DNA of 64,000 bases, from assembly GCF_033958435.1 (NCBI RefSeq), contig NC_134144.1:9232010-9296009 (forward strand). Reading direction: 5' to 3'. A program made the translations under genes and the position numbers. The notes below the pieces were generated by a model. The model had not been told where the DNA came from, did no database searches, and saw only the letters and a program-made list of their open reading frames with translations. Within the stretch, counting starts at the first letter, position 1, and each line of letters opens with the position of its first letter. Positions 1 to 10,914 of this stretch are shown here, piece after piece. The DNA comes from Carettochelys insculpta. Taxonomy: Eukaryota > Chordata > Testudines > Carettochelyidae.

Positions 1-917
1 TTCTCCTCAGAATGCTGAGCTCCACTTAAGAGATGTATTTCATTAATAAGGGTGCACACATAAAGCCAGGAAGATTGTAAAAAACACAAAGAACAGGGGG
101 TCAGTTCTTCACCTGATGTAAAGCAGCCTAACCCCACAGAGTTACACAGACTTACTTCTGATGAGAATTTGACTCACAGTATCTATAACAGCTTTCTAGA
201 TCAGTGAATATCTTTGTCTCAAGGACACCTGAAGTCACAACCTGAGTTTTTTTTTTTAAAAATGCCCATGACTGTGGGCCCCTGTAAAAACAATGCTGCC
301 CCAGGCAGGCTCCTTTCTTTTTTCAGTTGGATGATGCCAGATATCTCCTTTCACAAAAAAAAGGAGGATTAATGCAAAAGTTGCTGCTGGAGTCTAGAAG
401 CGTAGCAAAGAAACTGAACAGAATTCCTTACACTCATTCTGTGCAGAATATTAAATCAACAATATATATGTACTACATAGCACATAAATCAAACAGCATT
501 ACTCAGTACTGGGGAACTGGATTGTGATGTTGATGAATTCTGAGTAAGGAATTCTGGGGAGTCAGATCGGTTCTGAGACAGTCCATCAGGAGGGGCTGTA
601 CATTCATCCCTAAAGTCACTGTCAGTGAATGGCAAAACACACAAAACCACCACAGGAAATGATTTTTAATCACTGTGCTGATTGCCAACAGGTGGCATTG
701 AAACCAAGAGCTTAGTGCCCTCATACAAATATTAGATTTGTCTTTCGTAAGATTATTCATAGTAGGATTAGAAAGGGCAACACCTTTATAAAGCATTTAA
801 GCCTTCATCATTCTGGGTATCAGACAGCTCACGAGAATGAGAATTCTCCTATTGGCTGATTACTCCATTAAGAGTTTGTTGCAACTTCTTCTGAAGTAGC
901 TGGTAATTCAAAGGGAG
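1..917. other. Unassigned AT-rich sequence
   Basis: No gene, repeat end or coding signal is recognised. Short open frames exist on both strands but none resembles a protein family known to me, and codon context looks random. Confidence 0.5.
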
Positions 918-1095
918 CGTGATCTCGTGGATAGGGCACTGGACTGCTTCTGCTACAGAGTTAGGGTGGAATCTTTGGCGTGTCACTTCACCCCTGCATC
1001 TATCCTCCTCACATCCTTCACCTGGCCGGCCTATTTAGACAGTAAGCTTTCTGGAACAGGGACTGTGTCTTACCATACAGCTGCATAGCAGGAAC
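918..1095 (+). repeat. MIR-type (CORE) SINE, diverged
   Basis: The 5' part (GTGGATAGGGCACTGGACTG) has the order expected of a tRNA-derived MIR head, followed by a TGTCACTTCACC block like the MIR 'GTCACTTCACC' core. From about 1038 a segment reading CAGTAAGCTTTCTGGAACAG then GGGACTGTGTCTTAC matches the tail shared by amniote MIR/L2-type SINEs. It is strongly diverged, so the exact ends are uncertain. MIR copies are old, which fits the eroded state. Confidence 0.65.
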
Positions 1096-1099
1096 TCCA

Positions 1100-2535
1100 G
1101 TAGCTCCTTGATTTCACTGGAGGTCTCTAGAAATGACTGTAACATAAATAATCATGCCCACTGTCAGAAACAAGTTCCTGGTGCTGAAAAGAATTACTAT
1201 GCCCTATCAGACCAGGTCCTACTTTCCTACATAGTGTACCAGGTACAAGATTATTTATTTATGGTAAATGTATATAAATGATGTACACTTAGAGGGCTAG
1301 ATCCTCCAGCGGAGGGTATGACAGGCCGGGTGTAGCTGAGTATGGAGAGGCAAAGAATATACCATCTTTGCACATTTTCATTTCTTGGTCTGGCTGGCCG
1401 GCTGGGAGTAAGGGGGACTGACCTGGCTTCCATGCCAGCCAGACTCAAGGCCTCATCCTCTTGGCTACAATAGCCACTGTGCCTCTGTGCCAGCATTTCT
1501 GATCTGTGGCTGTATCTCAAACCCCGCATCCGGTAACGAGTCTCTCCACTACCACTGTTTGCACGTCTCCCCTGCACATTTACTTGGGCTCTATTCAGAG
1601 ACAAGGATTTGGCCACTGTGGGTATTTCAAGAGTTTGTAATAATCTGGCACTACCTCGCTGCTTTGCCCTTAGGTCATCTTGCTCTAAGGCACCTCTAAG
1701 CTAACCATCTGCTGAGTGCAGCCTGCATTCCTAGCCACTGTATTTTAACAGAGCTTTAAGCACAGGGAGGAAAAAAAAAAGTGCTGTAAGCACTTATAAA
1801 AACTACTGAACCAGTTTCCTTCAAATTTGATTTGCTGCCTAGAACTCCCCTAACTCCTTCTTGGGCTCCTGGGCAGCCATACGAGGACTGCAGTGAAAGA
1901 GATGCACTGACAAGGGAAAAGCACAAGGAGTTCAGACCAGCACAGAGAGGTCACATATCAGGACTTAACTCCTTCCCACTTATCTGTCTTCTGAATCCAT
2001 GTGTGGCAGGAGCCTAGCTGTAGTCCTTTCCCCTGAAAAGGAAAACTCTGAGATAGCTTTTCCTTCTACCTGTGTACTCTATGGCTAGATCTAGATGAGA
2101 TTGACAAAATGCCTGTCAACAGATTGCGGCCAGACACCAAAGCAGAACGAAAAAGTGACCTGCTCTGTTGACAGAGAGCAGTCAATCTGCCTCGCCTCTC
2201 TCTCGACACAACGGCCCCTGGAACACTGTCAGACAGGGTGGCAGGGCTGGCAATGCCTTCCAGAAAACCTGGTGAGATGTGCCCTTAAAGGCCCCCACCA
2301 GATACCTGTTCCCTGCACGTGCCGAGGTGTGCCTACCTCCACAAGGGACAGCACAGTGGCTAGTGCAGGGCTTTGACAATTGCTGAGACACACAGCACTT
2401 TCCAGATAGCAGATCAAGCATGATTACAGGGCTCTGGGAGTACAGGTGAAGGAATTGGGAGTTCGGGGGGGTTCTCCTCAATCCTTCCTGTCAAAGGTAA
2501 GAGCCCAGGAGGAGACAGGTGCATCCTGGAGGTGA
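1100..2535. other. Unassigned sequence
   Basis: Nothing recognisable. Around 2480-2535, just before the CR1, there may be eroded CR1 ORF1 sequence, but I cannot align it by eye. Confidence 0.4.
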
Positions 2536-2539
2536 AAGC

Positions 2540-3523
2540 CTAGCTGCAAGGATGGTGTTGCCAGGAGCACTTTGGCTTCCGCGATCATGGGATGCTATTT
2601 CAAGAAGGATGGATGGCTAAGCAGGGATGACGTTCACCTTTTGAGGAATGGGAAGGCCGTATTTGAATCGAGACTGGCCAACCTAGTGAGGAGGGCTTTA
2701 AACTGGGTTCAGTGGGGACAGGTGACCAAAGACCACAGGTAAGTACAAAACCTGGAGACCTGGGAGTTGGGTTGGAAATAGGAGGGATCATGAGCTATAA
2801 TAGCAGAGAAAAAAAGAGGGACTAGGCAAAACTGGGAGGCAAAAGCAAATCAATATCTTAGATGCCTACATACAAATATAAGAAGTATGGGTAATAAGCA
2901 GGAAGAACTTGAAGTCCTAATAAACAAATACAACTATGACATACGTGGTATCACACAGACTTGGTAGGATAACACACATGATTGGAGTATTGGTATATTA
3001 TTTAGGAAGGATAGGCAGGGTCAACAGGGAGGAGGTGTTGCCTTTTATATTAAAAATGTGCACACCTGGACTGATGTGGAAATGGATGCAGGAGCCAGAT
3101 GCATTGAAAAATCTCTCGGTTAGGTTGAAAGGGGTGATGTCATGCTAGAGGTCTACTGTAGACCACTTACACAGGAAGATGATGTGGATGAGGCTTTTTC
3201 TAAGCAACTAACAAATTCATCCAAAGTGCAGGATTTGGTAGTGATGGGGGACTTCAACTATCCAGATATATGCTGGGAAACGAACACAGTGAGGCACAGG
3301 CTATCCAGAAAGTTCTTGGATTGCACTGATGACAATTTTTTTTTTTATTTCAGAAGGTGGAAACAGCTACTGGGGGGAAGCAGTTCTAGATTTGTTTTGA
3401 ACAAATAGTGAGGAACTGGTTGAGAATTTGAAAGTGGAAGGCAGCTTGGAAGAAAGTGACTGTGAAATCATAGAGTTCACATTTCTAACAAATGGTGAAA
3501 GGGAGAACAGCAGAATAGAGACA
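2540..3523 (+). pseudogene. CR1 LINE, ORF1 tail and endonuclease part (broken)
   Basis: This is the 5' part of a CR1 non-LTR retrotransposon. Near 2615-2700 it encodes the C-terminal end of the CR1 ORF1 esterase-like domain, recognised by a DDVHL motif (the Asp-x-x-His pair of SGNH hydrolases) followed by RLANLVRRALN. ORF2 begins with an apurinic-type endonuclease: 'NIRSMGNKQEELEVL' near 2870, 'FRKDRQG..GGGVAFYIKN' near 3000-3055, 'YCRP' near 3150, and a GDFN motif whose Asp and Asn codons are at 3250 and 3256. The copy is dead. The catalytic Glu of 'ITETWWD' reads CAG (Gln) at 2956-2958 and the next-but-one Trp codon is TAG at 2965-2967; another in-frame break follows near 3120. The element is interrupted at 3524 by a palindromic Penelope unit and resumes at 3833. 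Confidence 0.85.
3514..3523 (+). repeat. 10-bp target duplication (left copy)
   Basis: AATAGAGACA here is repeated exactly at 3833-3842. The two copies bracket the inverted Penelope unit and mark the insertion site within CR1. Confidence 0.85.
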
Positions 3524-3608
3524 AGTATCAGAGAGGTAGCCATGTTAGTCTGTAGTTTCGAGAACAACAAGAAGTCCTGTGGCACCTTATAGATTAACAG
3601 ATATTTTG

Positions 3609-3646
3609 GAGCGTAAGCTTTGGTGGGCAAAGACCCACTTCATCAG
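3609..3646 (-). ncRNA. Hammerhead-like motif in Penelope end (core mutated)
   Basis: On the minus strand: CTGATGA, an arm GTGGG, loop TCTTTG, arm CCCAC, then CAAA in place of the invariant GAAA, followed by GC-TTAC-GC-TC. The core mutation should abolish cleavage. The motif is the minimal hammerhead reported for Penelope-like elements (established family knowledge). Confidence 0.65.
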
Positions 3647-3742
3647 ATGCATGGGGGGGGGTGTTTCAGAGGGGTATTTAAAGGTATTTAAAGTTCCCTA
3701 TTCTTTAAATACCCCTCTGAAACCACTCCCCCACTCATGCAT

Positions 3743-3780
3743 CTGATGAAGCGGGTCTTTGCCCACGAAAGCTTATGCTC
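3743..3780 (+). ncRNA. Hammerhead-like motif in Penelope end (core intact)
   Basis: CTGATGA at 3743-3749, stem II of GGG/CCC (the outer pair is disturbed by a C), GAAA at 3767-3770, then GC-TTAT-GC-TC, where A-U, G-C and C-G pairs make a very short stem III and the final C is the expected cleavage position. Stem I is poor in this family, in keeping with hammerheads thought to act as dimers. Confidence 0.7.
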
Positions 3781-3832
3781 CAAAATATCTGTTCGTCTGT
3801 AAGGTGCCACAAGACTTCCTGTTGGTCTTGAA

Positions 3833-4962
3833 AATAGAGACACTGAATTTCAGGAAGACAGATTTTGGAAAACTCAGAGAGTTGAAAGGTAAGGTCCCAT
3901 GAGAAGCAAGATAAGAGGAAAAACAACTGAAGAAAGTTGGCAGTTTTTCAAAGGGACATTATTAAGGGCCCAAAAGCAAGCTATACAAATGCGTAAGAAG
4001 GACAGAAAGTATTGTAAAAGACTGCCTTGGCTAAGCCAGAAGATCTTGCATGATCTCAAAATCAAAAAGGAGTCATATAAAAAGTGGTAATTAGGAGAAA
4101 TTACAAAGGATGAATATAAGCAAACCATACATGCATGCAGGGGCAAGATTAGAAAGGTAAAGGCACAAAAGGAGCTCAAACTAGGTAGAGACATAAAAGC
4201 TAACTAGAAAACATTCTGTAAAGATATTAGAAGCAAGAGGAAGATCAAGGACAGGGTAGGCCCACTAGTCAGTGAGGAGGGAGAAACAATATCAGGAAAC
4301 TTGGAAATGGCAGTGGTGCTTAATGACCTCTTTGCTTCAGTCTTCACCAAGAAGTCTTATGCAGAAATGCCTGACATGGTGGATGGTAGTAGGAAGGGGG
4401 AAGGTTTAGAGGAGAAATAAAAAAAGAACAAGTTAAAAATTACTTAGAAAAATTAGATGTCTGCAAGTCACCAGGACCTGACAAAATGCATCCTAGAATA
4501 CTCAAGGAGCTGATAGGAGGTAACAGAACCTTTAGTTATCATCTTTGAAAAGTCCTGGAAGTCAGAACAGATTCCAGAAGACTGGAAAAGGGCCAATATA
4601 GTGCCCATCTATAAAAAGGGAAAAAAGAGCAACCCAGGAAGTGACAGACCAATCAGTTTAACGTCTGTGCCAGGAAAGATAATGGAGCAATTAATGAAGG
4701 AATTCATCTACAAGTATCTGGAAAAAAAAAAGGTAATAGGTAATAGCTAGCATGGATTTGTGAAGAACAAATCATGCCAGACCAATCTGATAGCCTTCTT
4801 TGACAGGATAACACGTCTTGTGGATAAGGGAGAAGCGGTGGATGTGGTATACCTAGACTTTAGTAAGGCATTTGATATGATCTCGCATAATGTTCTTCTC
4901 AATAAACTGGGCAAATACAACTTATATGGGGTTACTGTAAGGTGGGTGCATAACTGGCTGGA
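3833..4962 (+). pseudogene. CR1 LINE, reverse transcriptase part (broken)
   Basis: Continuation of the CR1 copy after the Penelope insertion. From 3900 it encodes the linker ('[19 protein letters not shown]'), then from about 4440 the reverse transcriptase: '[15 protein letters not shown]', 'EDWKRANIVPIYKKG', 'RPISLTSVPGKIMEQL', 'HGFVKNKSCQTNL' and 'VDVVYLDFSKAFD' (RT motif A with its Asp) near 4845-4875. An in-frame TAG at 4748-4750 precedes HGF, where CAG or similar is expected, and there are frameshifts upstream. The RT stops before the catalytic FADD motif because Harbinger-like sequence starts at about 4963. The 3' half of the LINE is not found downstream, so it was lost or the junction is a deletion. 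Confidence 0.88.
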
Positions 4963-5300
4963 TTGGCCCACCTGCACTCGCCTCCCACTCCCAGGGACAC
5001 AGGTAGATCTGGAGGCACCACATGAATTCCGACTGGTGGGACCGGCTAGTCATGGGGCAGTGGGACTACCACCAGTGGCTCCAGAAGTTCTGAATGTGGA
5101 AAGACACCTTCCTGGAGTTATGTGCCTGGCTTGCCCCACACCCTCCAGAGACAGGACTTTCAGCTGAGACACACCATCCCCATGGAAAAGCAGGCCACAG
5201 TCACCCTCTGGAAGCTCACCGCCCCCGACAGCTACTGTTCCGTGGGAAACCAGCTTGGCATGGGGAAATCCACTGTCAGGGCCCTCCTCATGGAGGTAAG
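4963..5300 (+). pseudogene. Harbinger transposase fragment (N-terminal part)
   Basis: Protein similarity to the N-terminal region of turtle Harbinger (HARBI1-like) transposases: 'QWDYHQWLQKF' then 'MWKDTFLELCAWLAP' (5025-5140), and 'ATVTLWKLTAPDSYCSVGN' followed by 'QLGMGKSTVRALLMEV' (5193-5296), the helix-turn-helix segment. HARBI1-like proteins cut and rejoin DNA of PIF/Harbinger transposons. The copy is dead: an in-frame TGA at 5091-5093 (probably an Arg CGA that decayed) and a one-base frameshift near 5125-5140. The homology stops at GAGGTAAG at 5293-5300, which looks like a splice donor, possibly the old intron boundary. No catalytic DDE region and no terminal repeat is seen nearby. The CR1 upstream ends abruptly at its left edge. 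Confidence 0.75.
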
Positions 5301-5314
5301 GCACTTTTGGGCTG

Positions 5315-5347
5315 GTGTGTGTGTGTGTGTGCGCGTGCGTGCGTGCG
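5315..5347 (+). repeat. (TG)n/(TGCG)n microsatellite
   Basis: A GT run passing into GCGT units, directly downstream of the Harbinger fragment. Confidence 0.9.
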
Positions 5348-5349
5348 CC

Positions 5350-8300
5350 CCACCAGGTTCCAGGCTGGGGGGCACAGCCTTTATCATCCCACTACCTTAG
5401 GGTCCTCCTTGTCATTCAGCTTTTCAGCACCAGGCTCTAGCCTTGGGGTTCTCCTCTCCCCAGCACCAGCACTTAGGAACCCACAAACCCAACACCACCA
5501 ACTGGGTCCAGCAAATTACAGAAAAACAGCAAAGAGTTTCCACTGATTCCCACCACTTTCTGGGCTTTAAAACTCAGCCTCTCTCAGTGCTCTAAAAATC
5601 TGAATGGTTCCGCTGAGTGCTTGGGAGTCAGCCTCCTGGGGATGCAGAGTAGCACCAGTGATCCATATTTGACCAAGGGACCCCTGAATTGCAGGCTGCT
5701 CCCTGAACCCATTTCCTAAATAGAGAGTGAGGTACCACGTCTGGATGAATCACAGAAAGATTTAATTGAAATAGATGATGTGAACTCACCCTGCTGTCAG
5801 CTAACATAGCTAAGGAGAAGTCAACCACCACCCCATCATACAAAAGGAGTGTTGTGATAGATGCCTGACAGATTGAAGGTTCACATGAGGATCCCCCCCG
5901 CAGCCTGCTCTTCCAGTGCAGCCCCTCCCCCTGACCTCTGTATTCCTCATGCCTGTACTCGACTACTCCTCCAGGGTTCCATGCAATCCAACACATCCCC
6001 CGCCCCACCAGTTAGCATAAAACAGCTAGCGCTAGCAGGCACCCCGAGGAAATGAGTCCTGTACTTCCAGCTCATTTCTTTCTTAACTCCCTGGACAGCG
6101 CTTTCCCAAACACAGCAACAGCAACCAGGATTTTGCTGACAATCCCAGTCACAGTGTCTTCAGGGCTGCAAAGTTTTTCCAAATTAAAAATGAAGAACTA
6201 CTTACAGCCAAGAGAGGCTGGATGGACTTGTCCTTCTAGCCATTGAGAAGGAAGTAGCATCAAACCTGGATTACCATGATCCAGTAGCAGAGTCTGCGGA
6301 CAGGCAGTGCTGGAAGGTGGATTTCAGAAGGTAAGGAATGCGACCCAGATCATGATCAATGAGCTTTTTTTAATTCTATCAACTTCATTATAATTATAAA
6401 AACTGATAAAAAGGAGCTAATTCTACAGCTGGGTGTTAACAGTACTTAACCTGCAGCCAGGACCTGCCTATGTAGTTCACTGTAACCAGATTTCACCTGT
6501 ATAAAAAATGTTGAGGACACCACATAAGTGACGTGCCCCAAGGCCCGCATTCCCCTGGGGACAGCTCTGCATCTGGAAATTTGCTCTTGATCAATCCCTT
6601 CTTCAGTTCCTTACCTGGAGTCTCACCCTGCAGACCATATTGCTCCCTCTTCCTGGCCTGGCCCTCCAACCAGGAGGCTTTTCAGGGTACTCAGTCCCTC
6701 TGGATAACTGTCTCAGGCAGTCTTCTGTTCCATTGCCCAGATTGTACCACTTCCCCTACGGCTGGAAGGGCAACCTGGGCCTGTCCTTGCTCTGGCCCAG
6801 GGACCCTATAACTAGCAACCACAGTCTGTCTAATTACAGAACACATTGATTTTCCCTGGATGGAAACAAAGGGCAATAAAGCGGATGGAAATAAAGGACA
6901 ATAAATTATCTGAATTACTTCATACCTCAGAACACAACTACAACAACCACAACCCAACGAACAATATTGCTAACCTTTCCAGCTACAAACTCAGCCCAGC
7001 AGAAGGCTCTTATCCCAGGGTCTTTCCTTCTGCCCCACTTCCTCCATGAACTTAATACAATTCTGTGGTGACCTTGAAGCCTTCTTTCGCCATCTCCATC
7101 TAAAGGAATTCTTCCAACACACCTAAGAATATCAGTCTGACTCTCTTGATCCCCCTACCTACACCAAAAGAAGAACTCTATGTGGACTCCCCCTAACATA
7201 CAATACTTCTGCAACCATGCTCAGACTGACATTATATGCAAACAATACCAAATGAGACACAACCTCAACTGTGCTGAATGCTGTGCTGTCCAGAGTCTCA
7301 AAAATAATCCCGATATTATAATCAAGACTAACACAGCTCTCTCTCTGTTACCTGATGTTCCCCGGAACTGCTTCCAACCTTTTTCCTCTGTCTCCTCCCT
7401 CAACCTGCACAGCCGACCCTTGGGTTACCATCAGAGCTCCCTCTCCTCCTTGTGGATATTCCATCCTTTTCAGGTTCTTGCCAGTCTACCGACCAGGGTG
7501 GGATACCAGGATTTACTGTCTCCCTAGATGCTGTTACCCGTGTCTTGCCTATTCCCCTGCTCTCTAGGGAGTGACTGCAGAGTTCCTTCCTGCAGCCCAC
7601 TTCCTGCTTTTATGCCAGCTCAGCCTATCTCTGCCCTACTGAGCTTCAGCATCCATTTGAATTTATCAGCACAGGTTGTCACAGGATTAAGGCCAAGTCT
7701 GTGCCCCATCACAAAGATAAATACACTAAAAATGAGGGCCTCTGACTCTGTGGCAACGGAGTTTCTATAAGTACATGGATGGATAGTCCCATTGTTCTAT
7801 CAAACTGCATAACGGCTGGTAAATGTTTGTTTTTAATGGTGACTGGTATAGGAGGTATTTAAATGCTCAAAAATAAAACCTTCTGGAAATAGATATGAAC
7901 AGCTGAACCCACAGAAAAGTTCCTCTTTTTCAACGCTCTCCACATTCATACCTGAAAAAGATTTCCCCCTTGCATCTAGTACTAATCACAGTTACTTTTA
8001 TCGATGAAAAAGAAACCATTTCAGCAATAAGCCCTATTATAATGACGGCAGGGAAATGGACACATGGCAATAACTGGAACGTATTTCTTATGTACAATGT
8101 TCAGAGCAGAGACTCCTAAGCCAGATCACACTTCTGCAGAAGGAACTGGCTGTCTCCACCTGCAACCAGAAGGAACCACACGTCAGAGAGGCCTGGCTCT
8201 ATGAGACACAGACAGCCAATGAGTTTACAAAGACTTGGGCCAATTCTGTTCAGTAAATGGGTGTTTTGATTTTACTGGATCTCACCCAGCAGACAGTTTG

Positions 8301-8930
8301 GTCTTTTCTCTACAAGGACAAGTCAAACATGTGGTTAAGCTTTTGCTACTATAGCATGGCACAAATCCATTCTCACACAATCTTTACTTATCTTGGTTTG
8401 GGTATAGGGGTTTTATTTTTGGGGCTTTTTTTTCAGCAAAGGCCTCCATATCTGGTACCTTTGCATGTTACAATATCAACCGCACCTTGTGTGAGAGCAC
8501 AGTTAGATCCATTGGGATTATGTTGCAAAGGTTATTTCTACTGCATACAGCATAAGTAAAGCCTTGATTTCCAAAGATTAATTGCTTCAGCATTAATACA
8601 GTGAGTCGTTTGACAAAATACATTATAGCTGAGCTGCATGAATCAGAGTGTTGACATCCCCTGGGACTCTGAGTAGATGTGTCACAATAATCTTGCGTGA
8701 GGAACAGCAGGGGTTTCTCCCAATGGCTAGCTTCGATAGTCATTTTCAGTTATGCTACTGGCTTCTGAAATGTGACTGGTTTTAATCACATTATACTTTA
8801 TAGTCAAACAAACCAACTTCTGGCAGCTGGTTTCACTGCTGAATCTCTATGCCATGGTTGTTCCTGTGAGGAGGAAGACGTAAAACACCACTATAATCTT
8901 TCAGGTTGAAATTCTCCTTAGACTCGTTTC
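5350..8930. other. Unassigned sequence, possible LTR-like patch
   Basis: No gene or repeat is confidently recognised over 3.6 kb. The pyrimidine-rich stretch at about 7340-7640 (CTGCAGCCCACTTCCTGC and a following CAGCTCAGCC) resembles the composition of Gypsy-type LTRs in turtles and birds, but I see no paired ends or primer site. Open frames here are short and patternless. Confidence 0.35.
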
Positions 8931-8931
8931 A

Positions 8932-9667
8932 CACATACAGAATGGGAAGGACTGTCCAGGAAGGCGTATTGCAGAAAGGGATCCAGAGGCCATAGTTGAC
9001 TACAAGTTCAATATGAAGTAACAGTGTGATGCTGTTGCCAAAAAAGAAAGCAAACATGGTTCTGGGATGCATTAACTGGAGTGTGGTGAACAAGACACAA
9101 GAAGTCATCTTACGCTCTACTCAGTGCTCATTAGTCCTCAGTGGAAGTACTGTGTCCTGTTCCGGGTGCCACATTTCAAGAAAGATGTGGAGAAACTGGA
9201 GAAGGTCCAGACAGGAGCAACAAGAATGATTAAATGTCTAGAGAACATGAGCTATGAGGGAAGACTGAAAGAATTGGGCTTGTTTCTTTTAGAAAAGAGA
9301 TCACAGGCAGAGAACATGATAGCGGTTTACAAGTATTGAAAAGAGTGTTACAAGGAAGAGGGAGGAAAATTGTTCTCTTTGGCCTCTGAGGAGAGGACAA
9401 GAAGCAATGGACTTAAACTGCAGCAAGGGAGGTTTAGTTTGGACATTAGGAAAAATTTCCCAACTGCCAAGTTGGTTAAACACTGAAACAAATTGCCTAG
9501 GGAGACTGTGGAATCTCAATTATTAGAGATATTTAAGAGTAGGTTAAGTGGACACCTATTCGGGATGGTCCAGATGGTCTACAGGGTGCTAGGTCCTGCC
9601 ATGCGGGCAGGGGACTGGACTCAATGACCTCTCGAGGTCCCTTCCATTTCTAGTATTCTATGATTCA
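8932..9667 (+). mobile_element. CR1 LINE 3' end (5'-truncated)
   Basis: Encodes the C-terminal RT region of CR1 in pieces ('VLGCINWSVVNKTQEVILRS' near 9060, 'KKDVEKLEKVQTGATRMIK' near 9180, 'YEGRLKELGLF' near 9255), then the usual CR1 3' segment: 'GGAGGTTTAGTTTGGACATT' at about 9427, 'CTCAATGACCTCTCGAGGTC' at 9620-9639, and the terminal TATTCTATGATTC at about 9655-9667. Frameshifts break the reading frame. Orientation is plus and the 3' terminus is complete. Confidence 0.88.
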
Positions 9668-9892
9668 CTGAAGGACAAACAAATAAGAAAGGGCAAATAA
9701 GAATTGGAAAATTAAAGGGAATAAAACAATTGCTTACCTGTAAAAATAAAGGGCAAATGTCAACTCTGCCAAGAGAATGCCATCCAAACAAAAAACTAAC
9801 CCTAACCCCGCTCCTGGTTGTGCTAACAGCCTCCTGCTTTGTAAGAAGGTAGCTGATGTGTAGGGAAAGCTTGAAATCCTTTCATCTTCCTT

Positions 9893-10913
9893 GTGCTCTG
9901 ACCTTGACAAATTGGAGGACTGGGCTAAAAGAAATAAGATGGGGTTCAACAAGGACAAGTGCAGAGTCCTGCACCTAGGATGGAAGAATTGCAACCACTG
10001 CTACAGACTGGGGACTGATTGCTTGAGCAGCAGTTCTGCAGAAAAGGACCTGGGGATTACAGTAGATGAGAAGCCGGATATGAGTCAGTGTGCCCTTGTT
10101 GCCAAGAAGACTAATGACATATTGGGCTGCATTAATAGCAGCACTGCCAGCAGATTGAGGGAAGTGACTATTCCTCTGTATACCTCATTGACGAGGCCAT
10201 GTCTGGAGTACTGTGCCCACTCTTGGTCTCACCATTACAGCAAAGAAGTGGACAAACTGGAGTCAGGGGGAGGGCAGCAAAAATTAGGGCCTGGCCCCAG
10301 GGGTCTGAGGCAGACTTGCTGGGCCCTCGGGCAAGATCGGGGGTGCAGGTGCAATCTCAGAAAGGAAGGGGTCTTGTGTAGGATGGGCAGGGCTGGGGGA
10401 AGCCAGTAGAATGGGTAGGGCTGGGGGCCACCAATCCTCAGCAGCAGCAGCCAGGAACCCCAAACCATTTTGAATCGCTGGGCCCTGGGGCAGTTATCTG
10501 GGGCACATGACTAATGAGAGGAGATGTGGGGAACTGGGTTTATTAAATCTGCAGACAAGAAGAGTGAGTGGGATTTGATAGCAGCCTTCAACTACCTGAA
10601 GCGTGGCTCCAAAGAGGATGGCGAGAGGCTGTTTTCAGTGGCGACAAATGGCGGAACAAGGAGCAATGGTCTCAAGTGGCAGTGGAGGAGGTCTAGGTTG
10701 GATATTAGGAAAAACTATTTCACTAGGATAGTGGTGAGGGGCTGGACTGGGTTGCCTACAGAGGTGGTGGAGTCTCCATTCTTAGAGGTTTGGAAGATCA
10801 GGCTTGACAAAGTCCTGGCTGGAATAATTTTGTTGGGTTTGCTCCTGCTTGGAGCAGGGGCTTAGACTAGATGACTTTCTGAAGTCACTTCCAGTTCTAA
10901 TCTTCTGTGACAT
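9893..10913 (+). mobile_element. CR1 LINE 3' end with internal insertion
   Basis: A 5'-truncated CR1 of a subfamily shared with the copies at 24.2 and 44.3 kb. The frame is open from 9891 for about 130 residues: 'LDKLEDWAKRNKMGFNKDK', 'VLHLGWKN', 'SSAEKDLGITVDEKPDMSQ', 'RLREVTIPLYTSLTRPCLEY' and 'HHYSKEVDKLE'. At about 10290-10498 unrelated GC-rich DNA interrupts it. CR1 resumes at GGGGCACATGACTAATGAG and runs to the 3' end near 10913 (AGATGACTTTCTGAAGTCAC and a degraded TTCTGTGAC terminus). Confidence 0.87.
10290..10498. mobile_element. Unclassified GC-rich insertion in CR1
   Basis: About 210 bp that is absent from the equivalent place in the sister CR1 copies (compare 24490-24520, where the flanks join directly). 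Its edges read GCCTGGCCCCAGG and GGGCCCTGGGGCAGTTATC, which are partly complementary, so a degraded terminal inverted repeat is possible. No clear target duplication can be read. Confidence 0.6.
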
Positions 10914-10914
10914 T

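Larger units (their letters stand above)
3524..3832. mobile_element. Inverted dimer of Penelope-like 3' units
   Basis: A 309-bp insertion in the CR1 endonuclease region. The left arm (about 3524-3660) is a Penelope-like 3' end in minus orientation, and the right arm (about 3700-3832) is the same 3' end in plus orientation, so the insertion folds as a long hairpin. The centre holds TTTCAGAGGGGTATTTAAAG and its partner CTTTAAATACCCCTCTGAAA. The left arm carries an extra terminal extension of about 35 nt (3524-3558, reading from TATCAGAGAGGTAGCC) that the right arm lacks. Exact 10-bp duplications flank it, so it went in as one unit. Inverted pseudo-LTRs with a short extension at one end are known for Penelope-like retroelements; here the coding body is missing. 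Confidence 0.85.

Noticed and set aside
3524..3832. Palindrome as a replication origin or an assembly artefact
   Set aside because: Both arms are a known transposon end, and an exact target duplication flanks the unit, which explains the structure as an insertion.
5293..5300. GAGGTAAG as a splice donor of a host exon
   Set aside because: The upstream frame is broken Harbinger transposase, so it is at most an old transposon intron boundary.
5094..5546. 150-codon plus-strand frame
   Set aside because: Only its first 15 codons follow Harbinger transposase; it then runs out of frame through a microsatellite.
9891..10409. 172-codon open frame as a possible host gene
   Set aside because: The first 130 codons are CR1 reverse transcriptase; the rest reads through an unrelated insertion.
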